64,000 nt of DNA from Sulfitobacter mediterraneus (GCF_003054325.1 NZ_QBKU01000002.1:62001-126000); one strand, 5' to 3'. Shown: positions 16,608 to 25,814, counted from the first letter of the stretch. The notes: generated by a model not told the origin, from the letters alone. A program made the numbers and translations.

Positions 16608-18728
16608 ATGCCTAGACTTACCCTTACGGGATCTTCTGCGACCGGCTCTTTCGTTGCCAAGAGCATGTTTGGCGCCAATGCTGTTTTTGAACGCACCGAG
16701 GATGGCGCGCCGGGCGAGGCCTACTCATCGGCCGCAACCAACCTTGGTGTCACATCCGTGCGTTTCGGCGGCGGACAAAGCGATTTACCACCCACCAGAT
16801 TGCATGAAGACGGCGAAACCCCTGTCGATGGTGACGACTGGATCAACATCGTAACGATGCCGGATGGCAATTTGCGCACCGAGGTTGTGAACTTCTTTGA
16901 ATGGTGCAGCGCAGGCGGCCATGCAGGCCCCGACGCTGATCCGATTTGCGCGGTTCTGGTGATCCCGACCAAACATCTCAGCACCGAAGACTATGCCGGA
17001 TTTTCCGATGACATCGCTGCCTTTGTCGAAACCGTGATGGGCCAGTATGGCCATTTGATCGAAGCGTTCCAGATCGGCAATGAATATTGGGATATCGGCG
17101 AGACGGCCTATGGGCAGCGTGCCTCTATCGCGGCCGAAGCGGTTGAAACCGGCATGAATGCAGCCGGGATCGCCCAAGAGGAACAACCGTCGATCATTGT
17201 GCAGATGGCCACAGCCGGCAACGCCGGATCAGAGTTTGAAGCCACACCCGGCGTCAATGATTTTCGCCAGCGCAACGATGACGCCAACCAGCAAATTATT
17301 GACCAGCTCAGCGATGCAGCCCGCGGTGCGATTGATGGCGTGACGGAGCACTACTACTACAACAAAAAGCACTACGAATTTGGCACCCATTCCAACGAAG
17401 TGAACTTTATCGATCGGGATTTTGATATCTGGTCAGACGCTTTTGACAAGGATCTGGATCTGCACATCACCGAATGGAACGTGCGGACAACGACCACCGA
17501 CCAGCATGGGTTTGTCGCCGGATCTACCCTGATCAAACAATTCTCGAATATGATCGAACTTGGCGTGGATGCGGCCAATATCTGGGCTTTGGACTATCAT
17601 TCCAGAACCGCATTAACGCTAGATACAGATGGCGGCGCGATAACCGACAATCAGGGCCGGATGATTAATTCCTCTCAAGCGGCGGCGTTTGATTTGATGG
17701 CCGGTTCCATTGCGGGCAAAGAGCTGATTTCCTTTGATTTTGACCAAACGTTCCCGCAGATTTCGGTCACGGCTTACGGTGATCAGGACACAACTGTGCT
17801 TTATGTCTCTTCCCGCACATTGGAGAGCATAGATGTAACGCTGGACCTGTCGCAACTCTTTGCAAATGCCGCCTCCTTCAGCGGCGTGAAAGTGTCCCTT
17901 GATACCAGCACCACCAACGGCTTGCAGTGGGACAACGGCATCGCAGCTGACGGCATCACCATCGACGGAAATCCCTATTTCTACAATGAGCACGACGCAG
18001 ATGTGTTGTTCACCGATGTTACCTATGCGGATGCCAGCGGCATCACCTTTGATCTCAAACCATTTGAGTTCCTTGAACTGACAATTGAAACCCCGCCCGC
18101 CCCCGTTCAGCTGGCCAAATTTATCGGCAGCGAGGATGACGATCTGATCATCTATGACGACCTGCTGGGCGAAGCCGAAGGCGGCGGCGGTTTGGACAGT
18201 CTTTTGGTGGCCGGAGAGCGCAGCAATGTAACGGTCGCACAACACGATGATGGCCATATCGCGTTTTCCCACGCCGACACCCCTCATGATCTCAAGCTGG
18301 ACGGAGTTGAGCGGATCCAGTTCGACGATGGCGCCATCGCCTTTGATATCGAAGGCAACGGTGGTCAGGCCTACCGTCTGTATCAAGCCAGCTTTGACCG
18401 TATCCCCGATGAGGCCGGCCTTGGATTCTGGATCGGGCAACTGGATGGCGGCGCGTTGTCCCTCAACCAGATCGCGCAGTATTTTATCGAATCCGATGAA
18501 TTCACCCAGGTCCACGGCGACAACGACATATTGAATGACGCGCAATATCTCGATCTTTTGTATCAAAACGTGCTTGATCGGATGCCCGATCAGGCGGGCT
18601 ATAATTTCTGGAGCACTCAACAACAAAACGGCCTGACACGGGCCGAAATGTTGACCTACTTTTCCGAAAGCGACGAGGTTAAAACCAACGTTTCCGCCGC
18701 CGTTGAAGATGGCATCTGGTTTATCTGA
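16608..18728 (+). CDS. Secreted glycosidase-like protein with DUF4214 repeats
   Basis: 706 aa. Residues 1-360 look like a clan GH-A TIM barrel: IGNEYW places E159 as likely acid/base and HITEWN places E289 as likely nucleophile, about 130 residues apart. Residues 370-495 form a beta-rich accessory domain, and a linker holds acidic and Gly runs. Two DUF4214 units (about 586-635 and 643-695) share the pattern YxxLYxxxxDRxPDxxGxxFW. No Sec signal is present. Similar DUF4214 proteins are exported by type I systems, so that is the likely route, by inference. It follows tRNA-Asn and may be part of transferred DNA. The ATG at 16608 follows TAGGG. Confidence 0.85.
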   Translation: MPRLTLTGSSATGSFVAKSMFGANAVFERTEDGAPGEAYSSAATNLGVTSVRFGGGQSDLPPTRLHEDGETPVDGDDWINIVTMPDGNLRTEVVNFFEWCSAGGHAGPDADPICAVLVIPTKHLSTEDYAGFSDDIAAFVETVMGQYGHLIEAFQIGNEYWDIGETAYGQRASIAAEAVETGMNAAGIAQEEQPSIIVQMATAGNAGSEFEATPGVNDFRQRNDDANQQIIDQLSDAARGAIDGVTEHYYYNKKHYEFGTHSNEVNFIDRDFDIWSDAFDKDLDLHITEWNVRTTTTDQHGFVAGSTLIKQFSNMIELGVDAANIWALDYHSRTALTLDTDGGAITDNQGRMINSSQAAAFDLMAGSIAGKELISFDFDQTFPQISVTAYGDQDTTVLYVSSRTLESIDVTLDLSQLFANAASFSGVKVSLDTSTTNGLQWDNGIAADGITIDGNPYFYNEHDADVLFTDVTYADASGITFDLKPFEFLELTIETPPAPVQLAKFIGSEDDDLIIYDDLLGEAEGGGGLDSLLVAGERSNVTVAQHDDGHIAFSHADTPHDLKLDGVERIQFDDGAIAFDIEGNGGQAYRLYQASFDRIPDEAGLGFWIGQLDGGALSLNQIAQYFIESDEFTQVHGDNDILNDAQYLDLLYQNVLDRMPDQAGYNFWSTQQQNGLTRAEMLTYFSESDEVKTNVSAAVEDGIWFI

Positions 18729-18890
18729 TCAGGTCGCTCAATTCTTACAAAAACTGTTGTAAACATGGGGTTTTCGGCAAGAAATTGCCCTTATTCGGCC
18801 CCCTTCCAGCCCCTGCACCGGCATGCTTTTCTGCCATCCTTGCCTCAGGCGCGGACGATTCCCGTCCCCCATTGAGCAAGGAGCAGATCA

Positions 18891-19025
18891 ATGATCCGTC
18901 CAGAACCAAAGAAAGACCAACAGGCCGAAACCCATCAGACCCAAACACCGGAGCCGCAAGCCGCCGCACACCAAAGCCCAGACCAGCAGCCCACGCCGCT
19001 GATCACCGATTACGCCAGCCTTTGA
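18891..19025 (+). CDS. 44-aa Gln/Pro-rich small protein, unknown
   Basis: The frame opens at ATG 18891 with AAGGAG 6 nt upstream, an ideal ribosome site, and ends with TGA at 19025. The protein is hydrophilic, rich in Gln and Pro, and ends PTPLITDYASL. I know no family. It lies between the DUF4214 and TfoX genes on the same strand. Coding is supported by the ribosome site and its position only. Confidence 0.5.
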   Translation: MIRPEPKKDQQAETHQTQTPEPQAAAHQSPDQQPTPLITDYASL

Positions 19026-19064
19026 AGCGTGACAGCCCCGCCTGCGCGGATTAAACACAGGGGT

Positions 19065-19391
19065 ATGTCTACGCCCGTTTCATCCTTGCGCAACCTTGGC
19101 CCTGCATTTGAGGCCAGCTGTACCAAGGCGGGCATTCACAGCGCCGAAGACCTGCGCGAACTGGGCGCTGATGCGGCCTATGCCAAGCTGCTGGCCAACG
19201 GCACGCGCCCGCATTTCATCGGCTATTACGTATTGGTGATGGCGCTTCAGGGCCGCCCATGGAATGACTGCAAAGGCGCCGAGAAAAAGGCCCTGCGCGT
19301 GACATTCGACGCGATCAAAACGGCGAGCTTTGATCCTAAGACCTCTGAATTTGAACGCATGATGAATGTGATCGGTATCCGCGAAGGATAA
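19065..19391 (+). CDS. TfoX C-terminal domain protein
   Basis: 108 aa. SLRNLGPAFEASCTKAGIHS, then ADLRELGADAAYAKLL with one change, and a C-terminal helical part match the TfoX/Sxy C-terminal (helix-hairpin-helix-like) domain. The N-terminal TfoX domain is absent. In gamma-proteobacteria TfoX activates competence genes; single-domain alphaproteobacterial versions have no proven role. A GTG at 19029 is an alternative in-frame start, but the added residues are not family-like. Confidence 0.82.
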   Translation: MSTPVSSLRNLGPAFEASCTKAGIHSAEDLRELGADAAYAKLLANGTRPHFIGYYVLVMALQGRPWNDCKGAEKKALRVTFDAIKTASFDPKTSEFERMMNVIGIREG

Positions 19392-19581
19392 CCCGCCCCT
19401 GCCCCTTGCCGCCTGCCCGCTCATGGCCTAGAACTGACTTCGGTTGGCAGTCACCAAGGCGTCGCTGTCCCTGCAAGGGGAAGCTAAAGCTGCCATGATC
19501 AGACAGCATTCGACATTTTGTCAGGTGCCCGTCGTAAGTCAGCGACCAACGACATTTCCCGTGGCACCATGAGGACATGAC

Positions 19582-20121
19582 ATGTCGAAAGACCTTATTC
19601 CGCTGCGCATCGCGGATATCTCCAGCTTTGCCCGCCATTTGAACGGGCAGCTGAAAACCCAAACCGAAACACCATCGCATCTGAGCCTGATGAACATGCT
19701 GGCCCGCGCCGCTGGTTTTCGGAATTTCCAACATCTTCGGGCGGCGCAGACCGCGCAAACCCGGTTGGATGTCCCACAGGATACCACCCTTGATTTCAAA
19801 CTGGTGGAGCGGACACTGAACCAGTTTGACGATCTGGGCCGGTTGCGCCAATGGCCCGCAAAACGCAGCGTGCAGGAACTGTGCATTTGGGTGTTCTGGT
19901 CCCTTTTGCCCGCGCAAACCACCTTGCAGGAACGGGATGTGAATGGTCACCTGAACCAAGCCCATCTGTTCGACGACGCCGCCATCCTGCGCCGCAGCCT
20001 TGTGGGCATGGGGCTGGTGGAACGCAACCTTGACGGCACGGACTATCGCCGGATCGAACAATCGCCGCCCCCCGAGGCCCGCGAGATAATCCGCAGAGTG
20101 CAAGGGCGGCGGCAGGGCTAA
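19582..20121 (+). CDS. DUF2087 domain protein
   Basis: 179 aa. An N-terminal helical region (about 1-60) is followed by a DUF2087 domain at about 88-158: LRQWPAKRSVQELCIWVFWS, QERDVNGHLN, DDAAILRRSLVGMGLVER and DGTDYRRI. DUF2087 resembles a winged-helix DNA-binding fold and is often found in transcription factors, so a regulatory role is plausible but unproven. The gene stands alone with about 190 nt upstream. Confidence 0.83.
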   Translation: MSKDLIPLRIADISSFARHLNGQLKTQTETPSHLSLMNMLARAAGFRNFQHLRAAQTAQTRLDVPQDTTLDFKLVERTLNQFDDLGRLRQWPAKRSVQELCIWVFWSLLPAQTTLQERDVNGHLNQAHLFDDAAILRRSLVGMGLVERNLDGTDYRRIEQSPPPEAREIIRRVQGRRQG

Positions 20122-20287
20122 AGAGATTGGCTTGGGCCGTTGAATTGTCACTGGATGGGAGTTCAACGGCCTATCGGCGGAAATGGTTGAATGTCGGGTT
20201 TGGGGATGGAGCGAGCTTTCGCTGCGAATGCTCCAATGGCAGCTTTGATAGGTCGCTTCAAATTTGATTACTTAAATCTTACTCAGT

Positions 20288-20673
20288 TCAGATTTGGTCG
20301 ACAACTTTCTCAAGACACCAGACTTTTGAGACGATCTTCCAGCCTTTTGCACCTTTCACCATACTGAGATGATCCTGATACACATCCTACCGTGCTCTAA
20401 TGCGCAGCTTGACGACTGCACTCACGTTCGACAACCAGTCCACAAAAAGAAGCTTGCTGTCAGGCTGCTGGCCTAGGTTAAATGGCGACGTCGGTTCAAG
20501 TTGACCGATATCGTTAATGAACAAACCACACGGTTTCCCAAAAAAATCACCTTTCTCGCCATCAAATAAACAGGCGTCACCATGAAAGGCGGCGGTGATC
20601 TTTTCTTTGTCACAAAAAACAGACCGTCCAGATAAAGTTGGATCACTTCAAATAGATCTGTGCCCCGCAACAT
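20288..20673 (-). pseudogene. NTF2-like (putative lumazine-binding) protein, frameshifted with internal stop
   Basis: After a perfect AAGGAGG site and ATG at 20673, the protein reads MLRGTDLFEVIQLYLDGLFF and then shifts at a T6 run (20614-20619). Adding one T restores CDKEKITAAFHGDACLFDGE through to a C-terminal DHLSMVKGAKGWKIVSKVW block, which is the NTF2-like/lumazine-binding pattern of about 128 aa. A TAG codon at 20387-20389 also interrupts the restored frame, probably from TTG. Two independent lesions make it a pseudogene rather than a sequencing slip. It is the second gene after the alpha/beta hydrolase, 26 nt away. Confidence 0.8.
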
Positions 20674-20699
20674 CCCGGTCCTCCTTGGGGCTGGACATT

Positions 20700-21533
20700 T
20701 CATTGACCAATTGGTTTGCGCTGCGCTATTTGCGCCATCACCGCCGCTACGATTGCTTCGGGCCGATCCTCTTGCACCAGGTGTCCTGCATTTTCGACGG
20801 GAGTGCAGGGAAACCCTGATAGTGTGGATGCGAGCTCTTCCCCTTTTTCGTAGGGAATCCATGCGTCCTCTTTTCCCCAAAGAACCTGAACAGGGCAGTC
20901 CATCTTGTCGTAGAGGCCTTGGACCTCATCGGTGAACGTCTGATCCATTTGGGCAATTTGCCGATAGAAAGCGGGCTGTCCAACGGGGCCAAGCCATGGT
21001 GCACTGTAAAGTTCAATGACGTCCGCAGAGAGGGGGTTGTGTGCCGCGGTTTGCAAATACGCCGCCAAAAGGGCGCGGTGCATGTAATCTGGCATCCCAG
21101 AAAACGCTGCTTCGTGTTCGCGAACGTGCTGAACGAACGGAGAACCCCAAGGGGCCAGCGCGACCGCATCAAATACAGTCAGCGACCCGTAACGCAACCC
21201 GTTAAGATAGTACCCGCGCAAAGCCGTGGCTCCGCCAAAATCATGGGCAAGGACATCGGGGCGGCGCAAGCCCCATTCGTTGATCAGACCCACCAAGACC
21301 TTGTTCTGTACGGCTAATGATACGTCCTGCCCCTCGCGCATCTCGGATTGCCCGTATCCTGCCAGATCAAAGAAATAGACCGTGCGATACTGCGCCAAAT
21401 ACGGGACAATTCTGCGCCAAACTTGCGACGAAAAGGGCGTTCCATGTATGGTAACCAAGGGTGGTCCATCTCCAAGCTGTCCCCATCTTATTGCATTGCC
21501 ATTGATGATCGATGTGTTTGGTAAATCTAACAT
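20700..21533 (-). CDS. Alpha/beta hydrolase with Asp nucleophile (dehalogenase/epoxide-hydrolase type)
   Basis: 277 aa. The oxyanion motif HGTPF is at 30-34. The nucleophile elbow AHDFGG gives D98 instead of Ser; D223 (WGKEDAW) and H251 (ENAGHLVQEDRPE) complete the triad. An Asp nucleophile and an HGxP motif are typical of haloalkane/haloacetate dehalogenases and epoxide hydrolases. The residue after the nucleophile is Phe, not the Trp of haloalkane dehalogenases or the Arg of fluoroacetate dehalogenases, so the substrate is open. It is divergent from an ArsR-type regulator and shares an operator dyad with it. Confidence 0.85.
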   Translation of the reverse strand: MLDLPNTSIINGNAIRWGQLGDGPPLVTIHGTPFSSQVWRRIVPYLAQYRTVYFFDLAGYGQSEMREGQDVSLAVQNKVLVGLINEWGLRRPDVLAHDFGGATALRGYYLNGLRYGSLTVFDAVALAPWGSPFVQHVREHEAAFSGMPDYMHRALLAAYLQTAAHNPLSADVIELYSAPWLGPVGQPAFYRQIAQMDQTFTDEVQGLYDKMDCPVQVLWGKEDAWIPYEKGEELASTLSGFPCTPVENAGHLVQEDRPEAIVAAVMAQIAQRKPIGQ

Positions 21534-21541
21534 TTTCTCGA

Positions 21542-21575
21542 ATCATATTGTCATTTCGCTATGTGACAATATGAT
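21542..21575. promoter_or_regulatory. Perfect operator dyad between hydrolase and ArsR-type regulator
   Basis: ATCATATTGTCA (21542-21553) and TGACAATATGAT (21564-21575) are exact inverted repeats with a 10-nt spacer. They lie in the 48-nt gap between the divergent starts at 21533 and 21582. Position and symmetry suggest that the ArsR-family dimer binds here and controls both genes. Confidence 0.75.
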
Positions 21576-21581
21576 GGTGAA

Positions 21582-21911
21582 ATGGATAGATCAATACAGA
21601 TTAAAGCAATGTCGAGTGAGGTCAGGATGACGATCCTCCAACTTCTGGCAGATCCTCAGCAGCGTTTCGGGCATCAATGGTCAGCTGACCCAGTTGCTTT
21701 CGGCGTGTGCATGACCATGATTGCAGAGGAAATTGCAGTCGCTCAACCCACTGCTAGCCGGCATCTGGATATTCTCCGACAGGCCGGATTCATCACCGTT
21801 CAGAAGCACCAGAAGTGGTCATATTGCAGACGCGATGAACTGGCGATCAAAGATTATTTGACATGGTTGGGCAAAGAACTGGCTCCAAAAAATACTACAA
21901 TCAAGCAGTAA
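21582..21911 (+). CDS. ArsR-family transcriptional regulator
   Basis: 109 aa. A winged helix-turn-helix covers about residues 10-90, with EEIAVAQPTASRHLDILRQA as recognition segment and GFITVQKHQKWSYCRRDE as wing. The Cys-x-Cys metal motif of ArsR/SmtB sensors is missing, so it probably senses an organic ligand. It is divergent from the alpha/beta hydrolase over a perfect dyad, and likely represses itself and the hydrolase operon. No other gene follows it on its strand. Confidence 0.88.
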   Translation: MDRSIQIKAMSSEVRMTILQLLADPQQRFGHQWSADPVAFGVCMTMIAEEIAVAQPTASRHLDILRQAGFITVQKHQKWSYCRRDELAIKDYLTWLGKELAPKNTTIKQ

Positions 21912-21972
21912 GGTGATGTTCATGCATTGCGCAGCATTAATCAAAACGGGCTCACAGCCGACATCCCACAAA

Positions 21973-22003
21973 AAAAGGGCCGCATCGCTGCGACCCTTTT
22001 AAT
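21973..22003 (-). terminator. Rho-independent terminator of ndk
   Basis: On the minus strand AAAAGGGTCGCA pairs with TGCGGCCCTTTT (one T-G pair) around a 4-nt loop and is followed by further T residues. It lies 27 nt after the ndk stop codon. Confidence 0.88.
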
Positions 22004-22026
22004 CATTATCTGAAAAATCAGCAGGC

Positions 22027-22449
22027 TTAGCCCACCAACTCCAGACCGGAGAAGAAATACGCGATTTCAACTGCGGCTGTTTCCGGCGCATCAGAACCGT
22101 GAACGGAGTTTTCGCCAACGCTTTCAGCGAACTCGGCGCGGATGGTACCGGCGGCGGCGTCTGCTGGGTTGGTTGCGCCCATGACTTCGCGGTTTTTCGC
22201 GATGGCATTTTCGCCTTCCAGGACCTGAGCAACGATTGGCGCGGAGGCCATGAATTCACACAATTCGCCGTAGAATGGACGCTCGGCGTGTACTTTGTAG
22301 AACTCGCCCGCCTGTGCCATTGTCAGGTGGATACGCTTGGATGCGACAACGCGCAGACCTGCGTCTTCGAATTTCTTGACGATTGCGCCGGTCAGGTTGC
22401 GCTTGGTTGCATCTGGTTTGATGATCGAGAATGTACGCTCAAGGGCCAT
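22027..22449 (-). CDS. ndk: Nucleoside diphosphate kinase
   Basis: 140 aa, the standard length. The phosphohistidine is H117 in NSVHGSD, and the opening [16 protein letters not shown] binds nucleotide. Ndk transfers the gamma phosphate between nucleoside triphosphates and diphosphates. The start at 22449 is the family start; a longer open frame to 22545 is not homologous. It is divergent from the ABC-F gene by about 105 nt. Confidence 0.98.
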   Translation of the reverse strand: MALERTFSIIKPDATKRNLTGAIVKKFEDAGLRVVASKRIHLTMAQAGEFYKVHAERPFYGELCEFMASAPIVAQVLEGENAIAKNREVMGATNPADAAAGTIRAEFAESVGENSVHGSDAPETAAVEIAYFFSGLELVG

Positions 22450-22554
22450 TTGGCTTGCTCCTTTGGGGTGTGAATTTGGCCGCTCCCTAACATGGGGTTT
22501 CGCAGTTGAAAAGCCGCGATTGACGGCGGGCCGGTCTTGGTCCACACCCCGCCC

Positions 22555-24414
22555 ATGTTACGCATCTCAGAAATCAATTACTCCGTCGAGGGCCGCCCTC
22601 TGTTTGAAGAGGCCAGCGCCGTCATCCCCGAAGGTCACAAAGTGGGCCTTGTGGGCCGCAATGGTGCGGGCAAGACCACGCTGTTCAAGATCATCCGGGG
22701 CGAGTTGGGGCTCGATGCAGGGGCGATCACCCTGCCCTCCCGCGCCAAGATTGGCGGCGTCGCCCAAGAGGTGCCCTCCTCCGAGGTGTCACTGATTGAT
22801 ACGGTGCTGGCCGCCGACACCGAACGCGCCGCGCTGCTGGTTGAGGCAGAAACCGCCAGTGATCCGGGGCGCATTGCCGATATTCAGTCGCGGCTGGCCG
22901 ATATTGATGCATGGTCCGCCGAAGGGCGCGCCGCGTCGATCCTCAAGGGTCTTGGCTTTGACGACGCAGAGCAACAGATGCCCTGCTCCGACTTCTCGGG
23001 CGGCTGGCGGATGCGTGTGGCTTTGGCCGGTGTGCTGTTTGCGCAGCCCGATCTGCTGTTGCTTGATGAGCCGACCAACTATCTTGATCTTGAAGGGGCG
23101 CTGTGGCTGGAAAGCTATCTGGCGAAATATCCCCATACGGTCATCATCATCAGCCACGACCGCGGATTGCTGAACCGTGCTGTGGGCGGGATCTTGCACC
23201 TCGAAGATCTGAAACTGACCTATTACCAAGGTCCATACGACCAATTTGCCCGCCAACGCGCCGAACAGCGTGCCGTGCAAGCGGCCATGGCCAAGAAACA
23301 ACAGGCCCGCCGCGATCACATGCAATCCTTTGTGGACCGGTTTAAGGCCAAGGCCTCCAAGGCCAAACAGGCCCAATCCCGCCTCAAGATGATCGAAAAG
23401 ATGGATATGATCGCCAGCCCTGAACAGGCGGCGAAACGTGTCTTTACCTTCCCCGAGCCAGAGGAACTGTCGCCGCCCATCATCTCTATCGAAGGCGGCT
23501 CTGTTGGCTATACCGATGGAAATCCGGTGTTGTCGCGCCTGAACCTGCGCATCGACCAAGATGACCGCATTGCCCTGCTGGGCAAGAACGGTCAGGGCAA
23601 ATCGACCCTGTCCAAGCTGCTGTCGGACCGGTTGATCCTGATGGACGGCAAGGCGGTCAAGGCCAATAAACTGCGCATGGGGTTCTTTGCCCAACACCAG
23701 GTGGACGAGTTGCAGATCAAGGAAACCCCGCTGCAACACATGATCTCGGCGCGGCCCGGTGTCCTGCATTCCAAATTGCGCGCGCAGCTGGCCGGATTTG
23801 GCCTTGGCGCAGAACAGGCCGAAACCGAAGTGGGCCGTCTTTCGGGGGGGCAAAAGGCGCGTTTGTCGCTGCTGTTGGCCACATTGGATGCCCCGCATCT
23901 GCTGATCCTCGATGAGCCGACAAACCACCTTGATATCGAAAGCCGCGAGGCATTGGTTGAGGCGCTGACCCAATATTCGGGCGCGGTGATCCTTGTCAGC
24001 CACGACATGCACCTGTTGTCGATGGTTGCGGACCGTCTGTGGCTGGTGTCGGACGGCACCGTCAAACCCTATGACGATGATCTGGAATCCTATCGCAAGA
24101 TGCTGCTGACCCCGTCCAAGCCGGTCAGCAAGAACGCCAAGCCCAAAGAAGCGCCCAAACCCAAACGCGCCAGCCGCGACGAGATCCTCGCGCTGCGCTC
24201 CGAAGTGCGCAAAGCCGAGGCGCGCGTTGAAAAACTCAACGAAATGCGCGACAAACTGGCCAAGAAGCTGGCAGATCCCGCTTTGTACGAAGACGGCAAG
24301 ATCGGCGAACTTGAGGTCTGGAACAAGAAATATGCCGAAGTGATGGGCGCGTTGGAGCGTGCCGAAACGCTTTGGGTAGCGGCTGAAAGCAAACTGGAAA
24401 AGGCCTCCGCCTGA
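22555..24414 (+). CDS. ABC-F family ATPase (YheS-like)
   Basis: 619 aa with two ABC domains and no membrane segment. Walker A motifs are GRNGAGKTT and GKNGQGKST; the signatures are SGGWRMR and SGGQKAR; Walker B/D-loops are [11 protein letters not shown] and [12 protein letters not shown] linker rich in Lys/Gln/Ala separates the domains, and a C-terminal coiled coil (about 530-619) ends the protein. ABC-F proteins act on the ribosome; YheS-like members ease translation of difficult peptides. The start at 22555 gives the typical [10 protein letters not shown] opening. Confidence 0.93.
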   Translation: MLRISEINYSVEGRPLFEEASAVIPEGHKVGLVGRNGAGKTTLFKIIRGELGLDAGAITLPSRAKIGGVAQEVPSSEVSLIDTVLAADTERAALLVEAETASDPGRIADIQSRLADIDAWSAEGRAASILKGLGFDDAEQQMPCSDFSGGWRMRVALAGVLFAQPDLLLLDEPTNYLDLEGALWLESYLAKYPHTVIIISHDRGLLNRAVGGILHLEDLKLTYYQGPYDQFARQRAEQRAVQAAMAKKQQARRDHMQSFVDRFKAKASKAKQAQSRLKMIEKMDMIASPEQAAKRVFTFPEPEELSPPIISIEGGSVGYTDGNPVLSRLNLRIDQDDRIALLGKNGQGKSTLSKLLSDRLILMDGKAVKANKLRMGFFAQHQVDELQIKETPLQHMISARPGVLHSKLRAQLAGFGLGAEQAETEVGRLSGGQKARLSLLLATLDAPHLLILDEPTNHLDIESREALVEALTQYSGAVILVSHDMHLLSMVADRLWLVSDGTVKPYDDDLESYRKMLLTPSKPVSKNAKPKEAPKPKRASRDEILALRSEVRKAEARVEKLNEMRDKLAKKLADPALYEDGKIGELEVWNKKYAEVMGALERAETLWVAAESKLEKASA

Positions 24415-24438
24415 TCCACCGGAACAAGGGAGCCGGGC

Positions 24439-25068
24439 ATGGAACTGGACACCGCCTATACGATCACAGTGCTGGTCACCATGTTTGTGGTGATGGATCC
24501 GATCGCGATTGCACCGGTGTTTCTGGCCCTGACCCCCGGTATGACCAACGCACAGCGCCGCCGCATCGCATGGCGGGCGGTTTCTGTGGCTGGTTTTGTT
24601 CTGGCGATCTTTGCGCTGGCCGGCGAGGCGGTACTGACCTTTATCGGGATCTCCATGCCAGCCTTTCGCGTGGCAGGCGGGATTTTGCTATTCCTTACGG
24701 CCATCGACATGCTGTTTGATCGGCGCACCAAGCGCCGCAAGGACCGCGCCGATGAGGATGACCATGACGATCCGTCGGTTTTTCCCATCGCCATCCCGCT
24801 GATTGCCGGACCGGGCTCTATTGCCTCAATCATTTTGCTGACAGGCGAAAAACCGGGCTTTGAAGGGCTGGCGACCGTGGTTGTGATGACGGTTTTCACC
24901 CTTGCGGTGATGGCGGTGACCTTGCAGGCCAGCGGCCAGTTGGAACGGATCGGCAAGACCGGGATCAACGTGATCACACGCTTGCTGGGCATGTTGTTGG
25001 CCGCGCTGTCGGTGCAATTCGTGCTTGATGGTTTGGCCGCGTTTGGATTTGGTCCCGGCGCGGGCTGA
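24439..25068 (+). CDS. MarC-family integral membrane protein
   Basis: 209 aa with about six hydrophobic segments. Family motifs include FVVMDPIAIAPVFLAL, FRVAGGILLFLTAIDMLF and PIAIPLIAGPGSIA. A charged loop (RRTKRRKDRADEDDHDD) splits the two halves. MarC/YchE proteins have no settled function, and the old link to multiple antibiotic resistance is not supported. It follows the ABC-F gene by 24 nt and is probably co-transcribed with it and with the protease gene after it. Confidence 0.92.
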   Translation: MELDTAYTITVLVTMFVVMDPIAIAPVFLALTPGMTNAQRRRIAWRAVSVAGFVLAIFALAGEAVLTFIGISMPAFRVAGGILLFLTAIDMLFDRRTKRRKDRADEDDHDDPSVFPIAIPLIAGPGSIASIILLTGEKPGFEGLATVVVMTVFTLAVMAVTLQASGQLERIGKTGINVITRLLGMLLAALSVQFVLDGLAAFGFGPGAG

Positions 25069-25130
25069 AATATCGTGCCGCCGCCCCTATATCCCTTTCA
25101 GAACAACAGCGGATGAGCGGGAACTGATTT

Positions 25131-25712
25131 ATGGCCGAAATGGAAACCGGACGGGTGATTTACCTTGTTGTGCTGCTGATCATGGTGGCGGGATGGTTTT
25201 TTATGCAATCGCGCGAAGGGTTGAACCGGACCCTGCAATATGCGGCGGTCTGGGGCATGATCTTTGTCGGCGGCGCGGCGGCTGTGGGTCTGTGGCAGGA
25301 CATCTCGCGCAGCGGCTCTGGCGCACAGGTGCAAATGACCGGCGCAGGCCAGATCATCGTGCCTCGCGCCCGCGACGGGCATTATTACCTCACCGCGATG
25401 ATCAACGGTGAGAATGTCCGCTTTGTCGTCGATACTGGCGCCACCGATATGGTGTTGACCCAAGCCGATGCGGAACGTGCGGGCATTGACCTTGAAAACC
25501 TCGCCTATCTGGGCCGTGCCAACACCGCCAACGGCCAGGTGCGCACCGCCTTTGTCCGGCTGAATGAGATTACTTTGGGGGATGTGACAGACCGCGATGT
25601 CTCCGCCGTGGTCAACGAAGGTGAGATGGAGCAATCCCTGATGGGGATGGGATACCTACAACGCTGGGGCCGGATCGAGATTGCCGGAGGTGAGCTGATC
25701 CTGACACGGTGA
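25131..25712 (+). CDS. Membrane-anchored retropepsin-like aspartic protease (TIGR02281 type)
   Basis: 193 aa. Two N-terminal membrane segments (about 8-25 and 36-55) lead to a periplasmic retropepsin-like domain with the active-site motif VDTGATDMVLT near residue 102. The later NEGEMEQSLMGMGYLQR is the conserved C-terminal block of this clan AA family. One Asp per chain implies a dimeric active site. The biological substrate is unknown. Confidence 0.9.
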   Translation: MAEMETGRVIYLVVLLIMVAGWFFMQSREGLNRTLQYAAVWGMIFVGGAAAVGLWQDISRSGSGAQVQMTGAGQIIVPRARDGHYYLTAMINGENVRFVVDTGATDMVLTQADAERAGIDLENLAYLGRANTANGQVRTAFVRLNEITLGDVTDRDVSAVVNEGEMEQSLMGMGYLQRWGRIEIAGGELILTR

Positions 25713-25814
25713 TGTGGGGGGCTAAGGTCGGAGGATTGTGTTTTGGAGAAGGGTGAAATGAAGGTCTGCAATGAGCCCGTACCTACCAAATAGCTGCGAC
25801 TTTGCGAACGACTG

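Noticed and set aside
20122..20287. Remnant insertion-sequence end between DUF2087 and the pseudogene
   Set aside because: The sequence is AT-richer and vaguely similar to other intergenic stretches, but no terminal inverted repeat, target duplication or transposase fragment was found.
20614..20619. Programmed frameshift at the T6 run of the NTF2-like gene
   Set aside because: The shifted frame still meets a TAG at 20387-20389, so slippage alone could not give a full protein; decay is simpler.
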